Source: Benincasa hispida
Taxonomy: Eukaryota > Streptophyta > Magnoliopsida > Cucurbitales > Cucurbitaceae
Assembly: GCF_009727055.1 (NCBI RefSeq)
Contig: NC_052355.1
Location: forward strand, 4,987,630-5,051,629
Length of the DNA stretch: 64,000 nt
Reading direction: 5' to 3'
Position 1 is the first letter of the stretch; every line of letters starts with the position of its first letter. The translations under genes and the position numbers were made by a program. Below are positions 11,660 through 22,589 of the stretch, in pieces. The notes under the pieces were generated by a model. That model worked only from the letters and a program-made list of their open reading frames with translations, had not been told where the DNA came from and made no database searches.

Positions 11660-12611
11660 AGTGGCCCTAGAGTCTATAATCCAGGCAGAATCATCATTCT
11701 TCGCTAAACAAGTCTCCAAAACTAGTAAATCGTATTTACCTTATTTGGCTTTCTTTTTTTCCTTCAAATAATGTGGGCAGTTTTGCTTCCAGTGCCCACC
11801 CTGGTTGCAATGGAAACATTTTTCTTTGTCAACCGGCACTGGACGCCTACCCCGCAGAGCAACAGGTTGGTAGCATGTGCTTTCCCCTTCCCTTTACTAC
11901 CCTTCTTCTTCTTCCACTTGTTGGTGCAGGAAGTAGAAGGTGCGGACTTAGTTCCTGAGGTCGAACCTTTATGGAACTTTCTAGAAGATGAAGCAACATT
12001 TGCCTCACCAACTTTCTTTTCCTTACTTTTTAGCAAGGATTGAAATGTCTGCAACTCGTTGAATAGAGTTGTAAGGTTGTAATCAACCCTGTTCAAAATA
12101 GTGTTGCTTATAAAGTGAAGGAAGCTTTCTAGTAACGACTCCAAGCTAACTTGGCTAGCCTCGTCAATGCTAAACCTGTTCAACTTCGCCACATTAAAGT
12201 GGACCATCATGTTCATAATATGTTCATGAACATATGTACTCTCCTTCCTCTTGGAGTTGAAGATGAACTTAAGAGCGTCATGCCTGAGCTACGCGGATGG
12301 TTGTTTGAACATTCCCCTTAGGGACTCCATGATATCACGTGCAGTGACCATGGGCTCATGCTTCTTGGCCAAAATGTCGTTAAGGCTGGCCAAGATTTAC
12401 GCTCGGGCCTTTTTGTTTTCCCTATCCATTTCTCGTATGCCTCTTGAACATTTCGAGTGCCGTTGGGTGGTGAAATAGGAGGACACTCCTCCATAAGGAC
12501 GAACCTAAGGTCATCGATGATTAGTATCGTGTCAATCATGTTTTTCCAACTAGTGTAGTTTTTGCCATTCAGTTTATCGACGACTAATAAAGTAAGTGTA
12601 GCGGTAGCCAT
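11660..12611 (-). pseudogene. Ty1-copia gag and start of protease of element A1, broken
   Basis: Continuation of element A1 beyond the nested insertion. Minus-strand gag starts at ATG 12611 (MATATLTLLVVDKLNGKNY, then DDLRFVLMEECPP). It loses frame at about 12430 after the KWI motif and again before the C-terminus. Frame 12216-11764 keeps the middle (VHFNVAKLN, then RVDYNLTTLFNELQTFQSLLKSK) and the basic linker. The CCHC knuckle survives in another frame at about 11773-11820 (CFHCNQGGHWKQNC). The protease motif at 11664-11690 reads WIIDSRAT where the copia consensus has DSGAT. Homologous to the gag at 53176-54023 and to the gag of the nested element. Confidence 0.82.
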
Positions 12612-13996
12612 TTAAATAAAGTTGCTGAAAAAAGAACAAACTTAATGAGTCTACTTGCATTATCACTTTTAACACTAATTTAGGTTTTAGAAAAATAGTT
12701 CTATTGTACCCTATGTGACATTTATTTTTCAATGATGCCCTAGTGAGGCAGGACAAAAGTCACCATTGGGGTGATCAAGAGCCCCTTAACTAGGATGAGT
12801 TAATCTCAACCATTAGACAGAAATAACTCCTTGTAACTGAATCTAATAGTCACCATTGTTCGGTCCAGAATTTGTTGACATCCTTAACAATTTCGTGTAA
12901 GTGTAATCCCTCATTTTAGGCCCCAGAGTCTCGCCCTAATGTGCCCATCATAAGGAAAAAGTAGATTAAGACAAGAGATTAAAGCAACCCTATCCATTTC
13001 TAGGACACTCCTAGGGTACCTCGAGGCGATGCACGAAAACGTTATCCAACCTAATGAGAGAGATCGTGGGATATGTTGTCACACGTCCCACTCCCACTTA
13101 CTATGAACATTATCTCCTTTCACCTTGGTATTGGCCTACCCAAACACCATCCTATAGAGGGACACTCCCAAGGTGCCTCGAGGTCGAGGATAGATCTCAC
13201 AGTGTGAAATTTTAGGGAGAAACGTGTAGAGGTCTAAGTGAAGTATCATATACCCTAAGTAGCTCTCACTGAATGTTCTACCTAGGGTTTTATTAACTTG
13301 ATAAATCCGGCTATTGATCTTAACTAAGTGGGTGTTTAATTTGCTAAAAAACAACACTTGCTTTCGATAATTAAATAAGTTTAATTCAAGTCTTATTAAA
13401 CACTTTAACAGACTATCATCAATTTTGCATGCATGCAACAAATCTATCTAATTGACCTTTTTAGGTAGGTTCCCAGTTAGGGGTGTTTCGTTTCCGTCAG
13501 CTTAAATACCTCAGCCTAGCCAGAACCCGCCTTAGACAAAAGGTCCCTTATAGATAGATTTGGTACATATTTAATCTTTAATAGTCAATTTAATCCTAAC
13601 ATACACCTTATACTATAACACTTATAATATAAAGATGATGCATGAATATGCTTATTGAATGCATATATTATAACTCTTATATTATATGATGCATGAGCAT
13701 GCTTTAATGTAATTTAGTCATGCAAACTACTATATTATAACACATAATATAAAGATGATGCATGAATGAATGCATAACCTATGGTGGGTTTTATCTATAT
13801 GACATTATGACATATAATTAAACATACATTACATGTACATTCATTAAAGAATTGATGGACCTGGATAATTAGCCTCAAAATCGAAAATAAAAGCTATCTA
13901 TTACAAAAAACATCAAGTCAACCGGTTCAAACAGGTGAATCGAGTCTTGAACCACCCAGGCGAAGTCTCGTCACTTGACCGTGTAGCAGCTCTTTG
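12612..13996 (-). other. Leader of copia element A1; 5' LTR missing
   Basis: AT-rich untranslated leader, inverted relative to 6880-8400. It includes the CCGGTTC-type stretch near 13918-13965. No PBS or 5' LTR follows, because an LTR-D abuts at 13997. The same junction exists in copy 2 at 55779/55780, so the loss predates the block duplication. No coding sequence seen. Confidence 0.65.
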
Positions 13997-14886
13997 TGGT
14001 TGGGTTTTATGTCCTAAAACTCGTGGTTTGTAAACAATGGAACTTATTCTGGAAATTCAATAAGGTGTTATTGAATAAATGTTTTTGCTTATAAGAAATC
14101 CAATAAACCTGAAAGTCCCTTGACGATTGGATGAGTACTTGAATTTTATGTGGAGACATAAAGGTGGATTAGGTTTGAGTAAATAGTCAAAATGATCTAT
14201 AGTATACGAATAAGGTTGGATACCTTATTCTGGTAACACTATTGGATGCGGCCTGCTCTGTAGTTGTTACAAGGAGTTGTAAAGTGCTACCAACGAAGAG
14301 ATCCTAATTCGCTCATGTTGAGACATGAGGAGTGGGGGTGTCCTTGGAAAAACGTTTGTATAATATCGGACCACAAAATTAGTCACTCCTACTTTATAAC
14401 GCTGTTTACTTTTTAAGATTGACTATTTCAAAGCGATGACCTAGGTAACTTGACATTAATCCCGAGCTAACAATGAACTCCTGTTTATTTGGAATTATCA
14501 TTAGATTTGCATAGGTGAGGGTTGGCTCAATAGCGTCGGCTCAATAAACCTCCCATTTCAAGGGTAAGATCGGATAGATAGCTGGGGACAATAGATGGTT
14601 GCAAGATGGAATTCACTCCTACCCGCTTTAGGGATAGTAGAGAGGTTTTTCCCTTAAGTATGGATTATAGTCTTAACAAGAGGCCCCACCCTCTCATTAG
14701 CCCGAGATGGACTCAGTTTTGTTGATCGGATAACAAAAAAATTGTTTATTAGGGGATCAGTGGCGACTTAAGGAACAAGAGGTAATTTCGGGTGTAAAAC
14801 AGAGATTTGACCCACCATTATTATGTTGTATTTGATGTGATATAAACTATAGGCTATATGTTATATTTGATATAACATATAGTGTC

Positions 14887-14917
<31 letters not shown>

Positions 14918-15422
14918 ATATATTATAATATCTTATTAATTATAATTTAATTGAAATTAATTAAAAGGAAGGAGTCACAACTCCCTCCACTTATTATCTC
15001 ATTGTTATTACATGGGTTGAAAAAGATTTGGTTAGAGATTTTTTTTTCCATCTTCCTCAATTGGCTCTGAGAGAAGAGTTCTCTCCAAGAGAAAAATTCT
15101 TAGTAGAATCTTCCCTCTCCTCCTCTCCATCTGTTTCCCTCTTCCAAGGATTCAAGCAAAGCCCATAACTCTTGCTTGAATCGTTTGTCCCAAGAGAATA
15201 CAGAGGGTGGTGGTGTGTCACATGGAGAAGTAGATCAATTTGTGATCCGATCGAGGGAGTTCTTGAAGAAAGGGTTCTTCAGAGGTAAGGGTTTTTGAAA
15301 CCCTAAGTTTTTTTTTTTTTTTAAAGCAAGCTATATTTAAGTAAATGCATATCTTGTTCTTATTTACTGCAAACTTATATTCAATGAAAAATGGAATTTG
15401 GGTCGATCTTTGCTTCCACTCA
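13997..15422 (+). mobile_element. LTR-D, plus orientation
   Basis: Starts TGGTTGGGTTTTATG (TGTTGGG in copy 2) and ends CCACTCA. The first ~820 bp is homologous to LTR-B. After the motif GACCCA near 14810 it switches to unrelated sequence with (AT)n and a TATA-rich zone. No matching target duplication was found (TTTGT/ACGGA), so this is probably a rearranged or half element. Copy 2 is 55780-57156. Confidence 0.6.
14887..14930 (+). repeat. (AT)n microsatellite
   Basis: Nearly pure TA dinucleotide run inside LTR-D, shorter in copy 2 (56620-56665). Confidence 0.9.
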
Positions 15423-15576
15423 ACGGATCTTTTTTGATAAATATCCTTTAGAACAAGCTTAAGTCTTTTTGAACAAGTACTTTCCTCCCACCAAATCCTC
15501 TAAATTGAAACATGAGATTGTAGCTTTCTCTCAATAGGTTGATGAACATTTATATGAACGTTGGGAAAGATACAAG
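15423..15576 (+). pseudogene. Athila-like Ty3-gypsy gag fragment, part 1
   Basis: Plus-strand remnant with KYFPPTKSSKLKHEIVAFSQ followed by a stop and then VDEHLYERWERYK. This is the conserved central part of Athila-type gypsy gag. A one-base deletion upstream (near 15463) and a stop break it. The reading continues after the solo LTR-E at 17992 as YKGLLRRCPQHG. Copy 2 is 57157-57309. Confidence 0.7.
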
Positions 15577-15991
15577 TGTCACACCCCCTCCTAATTTACC
15601 TTCTTAACCTAGAAGAAAACGTGACTGCAGCAGTTACCAACCCTTATATGGCACTTACTGCCTAGCTGACTTGTTTAGGAACCCTGAACATCACAAATGT
15701 CATTCAAGAACTAAATGAACTTCGAACTTAAAAACAACCTTAGGGTACCATACATAGTAATTTACAATATGTACATACAGAAGCAAGGTCTAGTGGATCT
15801 CACAGATTCAAAACTAGTCCCTAATATGCAACTTTTAATAACATGTTGCATATTAGGAACTTTTTAAAAACATATCATATCTGAAAACATAACTGAACTG
15901 GTACTAGGTTGAGAAAGAAAACCCTTTTGTCCAATTGTAATTATAACCTAGGCTAAGGTGTGGACCCTTTTACCATCACCTTATCCCTAAC

Positions 15992-16131
15992 CTTCGTGTG
16001 AGGGAGAGACCCTTTTGCTCAACCCTCCATGTTGATCTTCTTTTGAGGGAGAGACCATTTTGCTCAACCCTTTATCCTAAACTTCTTTTGAGGGAGAGAC
16101 CCTTTTGCTCAGCCCTTTATTCGAAAACTTT
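15992..16131 (-). repeat. ~45-bp tandem triplicate in LTR-E
   Basis: Three units with the core GAGGGAGAGACCCTTTTGCT. Also present in copy 2 (57725-57860), and a related single unit occurs near 30375 in the other LTR-E. Confidence 0.75.
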
Positions 16132-17629
16132 ATACTTTACATACGTGCACGTATAGCTAACTTCGATCATGACATCAAAGAACATAACTAATACTAAGCT
16201 CAGATACCTTCTCCTAGTACTTCAGTATTGAGCTGTTCATTTATCATAAGAAAATACTTTCATAGAGAGACTTATTGAAAACATGGTATCATAGATAAAG
16301 AATAAATGAGAACTTTGCTCCTAACGCATGCTCATAACCATTAAAAACTCATTAATTAAATTCATACTTTAAAACTTTACAACCTAGCATGCGTCAAGCT
16401 CTTCATAACTTTTAAGTAAATAATTCCATCAACAAGCTTACTGAAGTCATGTATCATAGCACATAACAACTAACGCATGTCTCGTATCACCTAGTACATC
16501 ATTACTTTAAAAATATGTTAGAAATTCTCTTTTAAAACTAGCATCTGTTGCCATTCTTTCTAAACTTAGTTTGCTTGGAAACTTGCTTAGAATAAGCTAG
16601 CATGAGAATAAACTTTAACTAAAAAATTCAAAACATTATAAAACGTTTATAGTCACTCACAACTTTGGTCAATCCTCCTAGGGTTGATAAGCTTCTCCTA
16701 TTGGTGTCAACCCTGTGATCATAACAACATATTTTAGCTACTAGCTATGGTCTCCCTTTTGAGACTAACTTTCATATTCATGTTCACATTGTTTTTAACA
16801 TAGGGATCTTACCTACTAATTCCAGCTTCACTAGGCGTTGACACTTAGAACCTCCCTCTTCGTGCTAAACTTCACTATGTGGCAGCCACCATTCTATCGC
16901 CCAACCTTGAACCAACGCAACATCTAGGCACCCATTGCATGCCTTATGCATTTAAGCCTTCAGCTCACACCAACACTCAACCTTGTTCTTAGGTGTCCCA
17001 GCCTCTTATGATCGCCTACTTAGCCTCACGCTCAACCTCACATAGGCTGGCGTTCATCTCAGCTCGTTCACACATGCAGACCATCGAGCTACCTACTTAT
17101 TCATCCGAAGTAGCTGCCTGCTTATTCAACATTTCTAGATTCAACTTACTCGTTTAATAACTTATTTTCCAAAGCTTTTCTCAAGAAACTTCCGTCTATA
17201 AACTTGCTCAAAAATGTCTTAAGATGCTTACCTCAAAATTTGAGCTCATAATTCTTTTTAGTTTGGCCGAAATCTTCAAAAATCTAGCACTTGGCCTTGT
17301 TTACCCGAGAGCTTGACCTTTTAATTTCTTCAAATTCTTAGCAAGTTTCTAATCGTTTCTCAAAATTTCAGAAAGTTCCTATGGTTTCTTCTCCTGGCAG
17401 CCCTCCATCATCAACTAGACTTCTTTAGATTTTAGATGGCTTTGGAATCTCTTTAAATGCTCGAGTGGTTTGTTCAAAACAACTTTTTGAAGTCAGCTTT
17501 CCCCTTTTGTACTCCTACCAGCCATTCATCCTTAATAGGCTACGATAATAACCACTTAGTGGGCAGACTCCCCTTGACCGATCCAGCTGGCATTTTAAAT
17601 GGGGCTTAAAGTTGATCGTTCATACAAAA

Positions 17630-17765
17630 CTTGATGCTCGATGACATTTACTCGATGGACGATGGCATTTACTTGATGAACGATGACATTTACTCGATGC
17701 ACGATTGCATTTACTCAATGCATGATGGCATTTACTCGATCATGCATGGCTTTTACTCGATGCTC
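17630..17765 (+). repeat. CGAT tract in LTR-E
   Basis: Five to six ~24-bp units of the type ATTTACTCGATGCACGATGG. Copy 2 is at 59332-59465. The same monomer, inverted, forms the tract in the leader of copia element C (35262-35930), although LTR-E is a gypsy LTR. Confidence 0.85.
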
Positions 17766-17991
17766 GCCCACCATTTTCACGGCCAACACTTAGCCAAAAA
17801 TTTTTTCTTGTTGGCGAACTTAAAAACACCTGAGAGCCAAGTCTCCAATACTTAAGCATTTTCCTTCTTCATTTCCTTATCCTTTACCCATTTCCATATA
17901 GTTCCACATTAACTCAAATACTAAATCCTTCATTTTACTAATCTCAACAACAAACATATTTAAATGGGGAAAGTAGGGTTTGGGTTTCATA

Positions 17992-18050
17992 ACAAGGGCT
18001 TATTAAGGAGATGCCCACAACATGGATAGGAAATAATCGGTTAAAGTTTG
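17992..18050 (+). pseudogene. Athila-like gag fragment, part 2
   Basis: Resumes after the ACAAG duplication as YKGLLRRCPQHG (YKDLLRRCPQHG in copy 2, 59691-59749). This is the conserved motif that follows WERYK in Athila gag. It is cut at 18050 by the inverted LTR-D. Confidence 0.7.
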
Positions 18051-18710
18051 TGAGAGGAAATAGGGATCGGACACAAATCCCAAAAATTACAGAATAGTGA
18101 ATTTTATAGAAACATTTAGCTATTATGCATTTAAAATTGAAATTACAACATGCCGATTAAATAAAGAATTGGGAATAAAAATACATACACTTGAAGAACA
18201 CCTTCTTTGCGTAATTCCCTTGATCCATGATCATGAACACTTCGATCTAGATCTTGATCTCCAAACCAAGACACCACCACTTGAGAACCCTCTATATTTT
18301 TTTGGGATCGAGAATTCAAAAAAGATTTGTGGGCTTTGCATGAATTCTTGCTCGAATTCTTGGAAGAAGGAATGAAATTTAGAGGGAGAGAAGAACTATT
18401 TTCTTCTCTGTATTTTTCTTGGAAAAGACCAGAGAGATCGAACAACTGCTTTGACCCCCTTAGTTGCATGTACTGCTTTGAGAGAGATTAGGGGAAGGAG
18501 TTGTAACTCCTTCCCTTTAATTAAATTAAAATTAAATTAAATTAATAATATATATGTATATAATAATTACCTTATCATATATATATACACACTATATGTT
18601 ATATCAAATATAACACATAACCTATAGTTTTTCTATTATATCAAATACAATATAACCTATAGTTTTATTTTCTCTCAACATTACATGACATTTAATATAA
18701 ATCATACTTA
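18051..18710 (-). mobile_element. LTR-D, minus orientation, truncated by element C
   Basis: Begins TGAGAGGAAATAGGGATCGG on the plus strand, the inverse of the end of LTR-D at 15380-15422, and continues through the inverted AT-rich zone. At 18711 copia element C begins. Copy 2 is 59750-60407, and a third relative starts at 40709. Confidence 0.6.
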
Positions 18711-20948
18711 TGTTGGTTTACAGAAACATATAGCAGAAGAAAACAGGATCATTAAGCATTTTAATTCCTCAAATTTGACATCAAAATAAGCATGTTCACA
18801 GAGAATTAAGAGGGTTCCAACACATACCTATGAAGATCCTCTTCTTCAGCGAAATACAGCTGCAATCTTCTCCCATTCAGGCCGTGGACCACCACTAGAG
18901 CTTCCCAACTATTCTCTAGCCTTAGATTGAGTTATGGAACTCAAAACAAGCTTGAACTTAGAGAATTGGAGGAGAGGTTTTCTTGTTTTTCAGCTTGTTG
19001 AAGAACAACTTCTTCAACTTTCAAAACTCAGCAATTCAACAATTACATATGCTTTTCTACTCAATCAAGAGTGGTTTTATTACAGGACTCTCATGCAAAC
19101 TGATCACTTGAAGTGATTCCAGCTACTCCTTGAATTTGGTGGTGGAATTATGTCTAAGAAGGTGACTAACCTTCTTGCTTGAAAGTGGGAAAATCCCACA
19201 TTTAGATTTTCCTATTTTTCAATTTCCCTTTTTTTAAATGGTTTTAAAAATAAAAACATTTTCCAATTTTAATTATTTAATTAGAATTGAAATTTTATTA
19301 ATTTTACAAAAATTAATTCGATAATAAAATTTTCTAATAATTTAATAATGAATAATTAATTAAACAATTTAATTAATTCTATGAATTTAATATCAAACAT
19401 GAAATTAATTTGTCACCAATTCTATTACCATGAATCCATATTCATGAAATTAATATTTAGATCATATTTATATATTAATTGATTTTTCAATTACGTTTAA
19501 TTCCAAAATTAAACGTGTAATTATATCACATTTAATTACTAATTCCCTTAATTCTAATTTGAATGTTTCAAATCAACTTATCACATTCTTCTAAGGCTAG
19601 TCTGTTTGTGAGCTAGTAGGGGGACCTAACGGACCTACAGATCACGGGTTCCAACGATATGATAGAAATTGGCTAAACTCTTTACAATGAATTAACCCCC
19701 ATTCGTTAACTACCGGGTCACTCCACTAAAGCCCAGTAGTTGCACTCCCCTCACTGTAGATATATGTATCCACTTGAAATAACCATAATTAGTAAGTTAA
19801 CCCTCACAGGTTGTTCGTAATAACGGTTGGGTCAAAAGGCTGTTTTACCCTTAAGATTACCTCTTGTTTCTTAAGTCCCACTGATCCTCTAATAAACAAT
19901 TGGTTTGTGATCCTATCATCAAATCGAGTCCTCGGGTGAATGAGAGGGTGGGGCCCCTTGTTCAAGACTCGGAGTCAACACTTAAGGGAACAACCTCTCT
20001 ACTATCCCTGAAAGCGGGTAGGAATGAATTTCATATTGCACCCTATGGCCCCAGCTATCTACCCGATCTTACACTTGAAATGGGAGGCTTATTGAGCTGG
20101 CACTGTTGAGTCAACCCTCACCCATGCAAATCTAAGGACAATCCCGAATAAACGGGAGTTCATAGTTAACACAAGATTAAGGTTAATTTACCTAGGTCAT
20201 TGCAATGAAATAGTCAGCCTTAAATAGTAAACAACATTATAAAGTAAGAGTGACTTATTTCTTGGTTCGATTTTATACAAACTCATTGCAAAGGACACCC
20301 CACTCCTCATGTCACCACATGAACGAATCAGGATCAATTCATTTGTAGCACTTTAATGTGAAACCTGGATTTCCATTTTCCATACTTAAGTAGGTGATTA
20401 ATGGAATTAACTAAGCGTAAGTTAAATCCTATGTTGAAGAGAAGGAATTGCTAAGTGTTGAATCGATTTTCCTTGAGTAGTTTGGAGATAAGCCCTTACT
20501 CATGGAATTTGGCTTAGTTTGAAGTAAAAAAGCACCATGTGTTTGGTGTTAACGCATGAGATGAGGTTGAGTTAGTAGAGGTTTAAAAGAGAAACCTAAA
20601 AACTAGTCAAAGTGAGACTAAGAGGAATAGTGGAAGCGGCATGACCTAGTAGGCAGCCGGAGCTGGAACTCACAACGCTACCTGAAGATCTACCGAGTAA
20701 CGAAAGTATGAATTTAAGTTATTCTCATTTAGAGTTTGAGATAGAAAAGTTATTTGTAGATAGTTTGGTTCAATGACTAGCTAAGAGGTGGCTAGGAGAA
20801 GTATCGTTGAACAAAACTAAGAAGTTAATATTAGAGTAGCGTAGTGGAAGCATGGTACTAGACAAGGTTATAAGAGTTTGCAACAGAGGTTGCTGTGAAA
20901 CATTAAACCAGAGTAAGTTCGAGTAAATTTCGAGGACGAAATTTCCTT

Positions 20949-20958
20949 AAGGGGGAAG
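20949..20958 (+). other. Polypurine tract of the Del-like element
   Basis: AAGGGGGAAG a few bases before the LTR start TGTGAAACCCGG, preceded by the conserved CGAGGACGAAATT motif. Copy 2 is at 62641-62650. Confidence 0.75.
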
Positions 20959-21269
20959 TAAATGTGAAACCCGGATTTCCATTTTCCCTACTTAAGCAGG
21001 TGATTAAGGGAATTAACTAAGCGTAAGTTAAATCTTATGTCGAAGAGAATGAATTTCTTAGTGTTGAATAGATTTTCCTTGAGTAGTTTGAAGATAAGCC
21101 TTTACTCGTGGAATTTAGCTTAATTTGGAGTCAAATGGAACCATGCGTTTGGTGTTAACGCATAAGATGAAGCTGAGTTAGTAGAGGTTTAAAAGAGATT
21201 AAACCAAATGCAACCTTGCATTTGTGAGGTAGAACGCATGATTGACCGAGGCGTTGGCAAGAGGAATTA

Positions 21270-22560
21270 ATAAAAGCTGGACGATAGTGTTAGATGATAG
21301 CACTAGACGATAGCATTAGGTGTTGAGCGGGCGCTAGACGATGAGCTTAAATTCTAGATGATGCACGTATGCTGGGCGATAGACTACACGATGAGCAGAC
21401 GTGCTACACGATAGGTGGAATACTAAGTGATGGGCGTTGTGTGATAGATGAAGACGTTGGGGGATGACACTAAGCGATGAGCGGATGCATTAGACGATAA
21501 GACGTTGATGTTAAACGATGGAGGTAAACAACAGGTGCGGCAGCTAAGCGATAGGCTATGCACGAGATCGCTGAGAGCGAGATCATTTACTAAATGATTG
21601 AGCTACACGATGGGTCATGAGAGTTAAGCAATGGATGCAAGAACTGCACGATGGAGCGGTGCTGAGGCTTGCATTACGCAAGACTGATGAGCTCACTCAG
21701 ACAAATGGCTATGCCGAGAGAAGGTTGAAGATTCAGTTAGTAAGAGCTGGACGACGAAGTTTCATGCAAAGGAAGTCTTATGCATGAGGAAGACAATTCA
21801 AGTAGGTGTGTGGCATGAGAGTAGGTGAATGTCAAGGGAGTAGGTGGTGGCAAAACATGGTGCAAACACTTCAAGAGTAGGAGGTGTCTTGCATTGGAGG
21901 CTTGGTAAAGATGANATAAAAGCTGGACGATAGTGTTAGATGATAGCACTAGACGATAGCATTAGGTGTTGAGCGGGCGCTAGACGATGAGCTTAAATTC
22001 TAGATGATGCACGTATGCTGGGCGATAGACTACACGATGAGCAGACGTGCTACACGATAGGTGGAATACTAAGTGATGGGCGTTGTGTGATAGATGAAGA
22101 CGTTGGGGGATGACACTAAGCGATGAGCGGATGCATTAGACGATAAGACGTTGATGTTAAACGATGGAGGTAAACAACAGGTGCGGCAGCTAAGCGATAG
22201 GCTATGCACGAGATCGCTGAGAGCGAGATCATTTACTAAATGATTGAGCTACACGATGGGTCATGAGAGTTAAGCAATGGATGCAAGAACTGCACGATGG
22301 AGCGGTGCTGAGGCTTGCATTACGCAAGACTGATGAGCTCACTCAGACAAATGGCTATGCCGAGAGAAGGTTGAAGATTCAGTTAGTAAGAGCTGGACGA
22401 CGAAGTTTCATGCAAAGGAAGTCTTATGCATGAGGAAGACAATTCAAGTAGGTGTGTGGCATGAGAGTAGGTGAATGTCAAGGGAGTAGGTGGTGGCAAA
22501 ACATGGTGCAAACACTTCAAGAGTAGGAGGTGTCTTGCATTGGAGGCTTGGTAAAGATGA
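21270..22560 (+). repeat. 645-bp perfect tandem duplication joined by a single N
   Basis: 21270-21914 and 21916-22560 look identical base for base. The only separator is the N at 21915, the sole ambiguous base I saw in the window. This is the pattern of two contig ends whose overlap was not merged. Copy 2 has no such repetition, so this is probably an assembly artefact. Confidence 0.88.
21280..22280 (+). repeat. CGAT tract in the Del-like LTR
   Basis: Many short units such as GCTAGACGATGAGC, CTACACGATGG and CTAAGCGATGAG. The tract is counted twice because of the 645-bp repetition. Copy 2 (63020-63450) is longer at its 5' side and includes GGCGATCGTGTAAC units close to those in the copia leader at 6260-6850. 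Confidence 0.8.
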
Positions 22561-22581
22561 GAAGGATCATTTCCTTTGGCC

Positions 22582-22589
22582 TATAAATA
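22582..22589 (+). promoter_or_regulatory. TATA box of the Del-like LTR
   Basis: TATAAATA in the context CCTATAAATACCAC, downstream of the CGAT tract; the usual core promoter position in a long gypsy LTR. Confidence 0.55.

Larger units (their letters stand above)
15577..17991 (-). mobile_element. Solo LTR-E (Del/Tekay-like gypsy), TSD ACAAG
   Basis: 2415-bp LTR on the minus strand. Its ends on the plus strand are TGTCACACCCC and GGGTTTCATA (GGGTTTGACA in copy 2), flanked by ACAAG at 15572-15576 and 17992-17996. The 3' part resembles the end of Del-type LTRs, with CACTCAC...GGTAGCG-type sequence as at 23600-23655. No internal region is present, so it is a solo LTR produced by LTR-LTR recombination. 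It sits inside Athila gag. It contains a ~45-bp triplicate (15992-16131) and a CGAT tract (17630-17765). Confidence 0.82.
1..21430 (+). repeat. Large duplicated block, copy 1 (truncated by window start)
   Basis: The order and sequence of this block are repeated at about 47390-63450: copia LTR-A, pol, gag and leader, LTR-D, Athila gag split by LTR-E, inverted LTR-D, LTR-C, then a Del-like LTR. By eye the two copies differ at a few percent of positions in the stretches I compared (for example 15600-15720 against 57330-57450). Copy 1 also holds the 7.5-kb element at 4163-11659, which is absent from copy 2. Because even the nested junctions are shared, this is duplication of an already nested block and not two independent sets of insertions. 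Confidence 0.8.

Noticed and set aside
14887..14930. Possible origin or matrix-attachment AT element
   Set aside because: Simple TA microsatellite within LTR-D that varies between the duplicated copies.
18097..18469. Opposed open frames with an acidic HDHEHFDLDLDLQ stretch
   Set aside because: Inside inverted LTR-D. Copy 2 (59841-60074) retains a frame only on the minus strand, so neither is convincingly coding.
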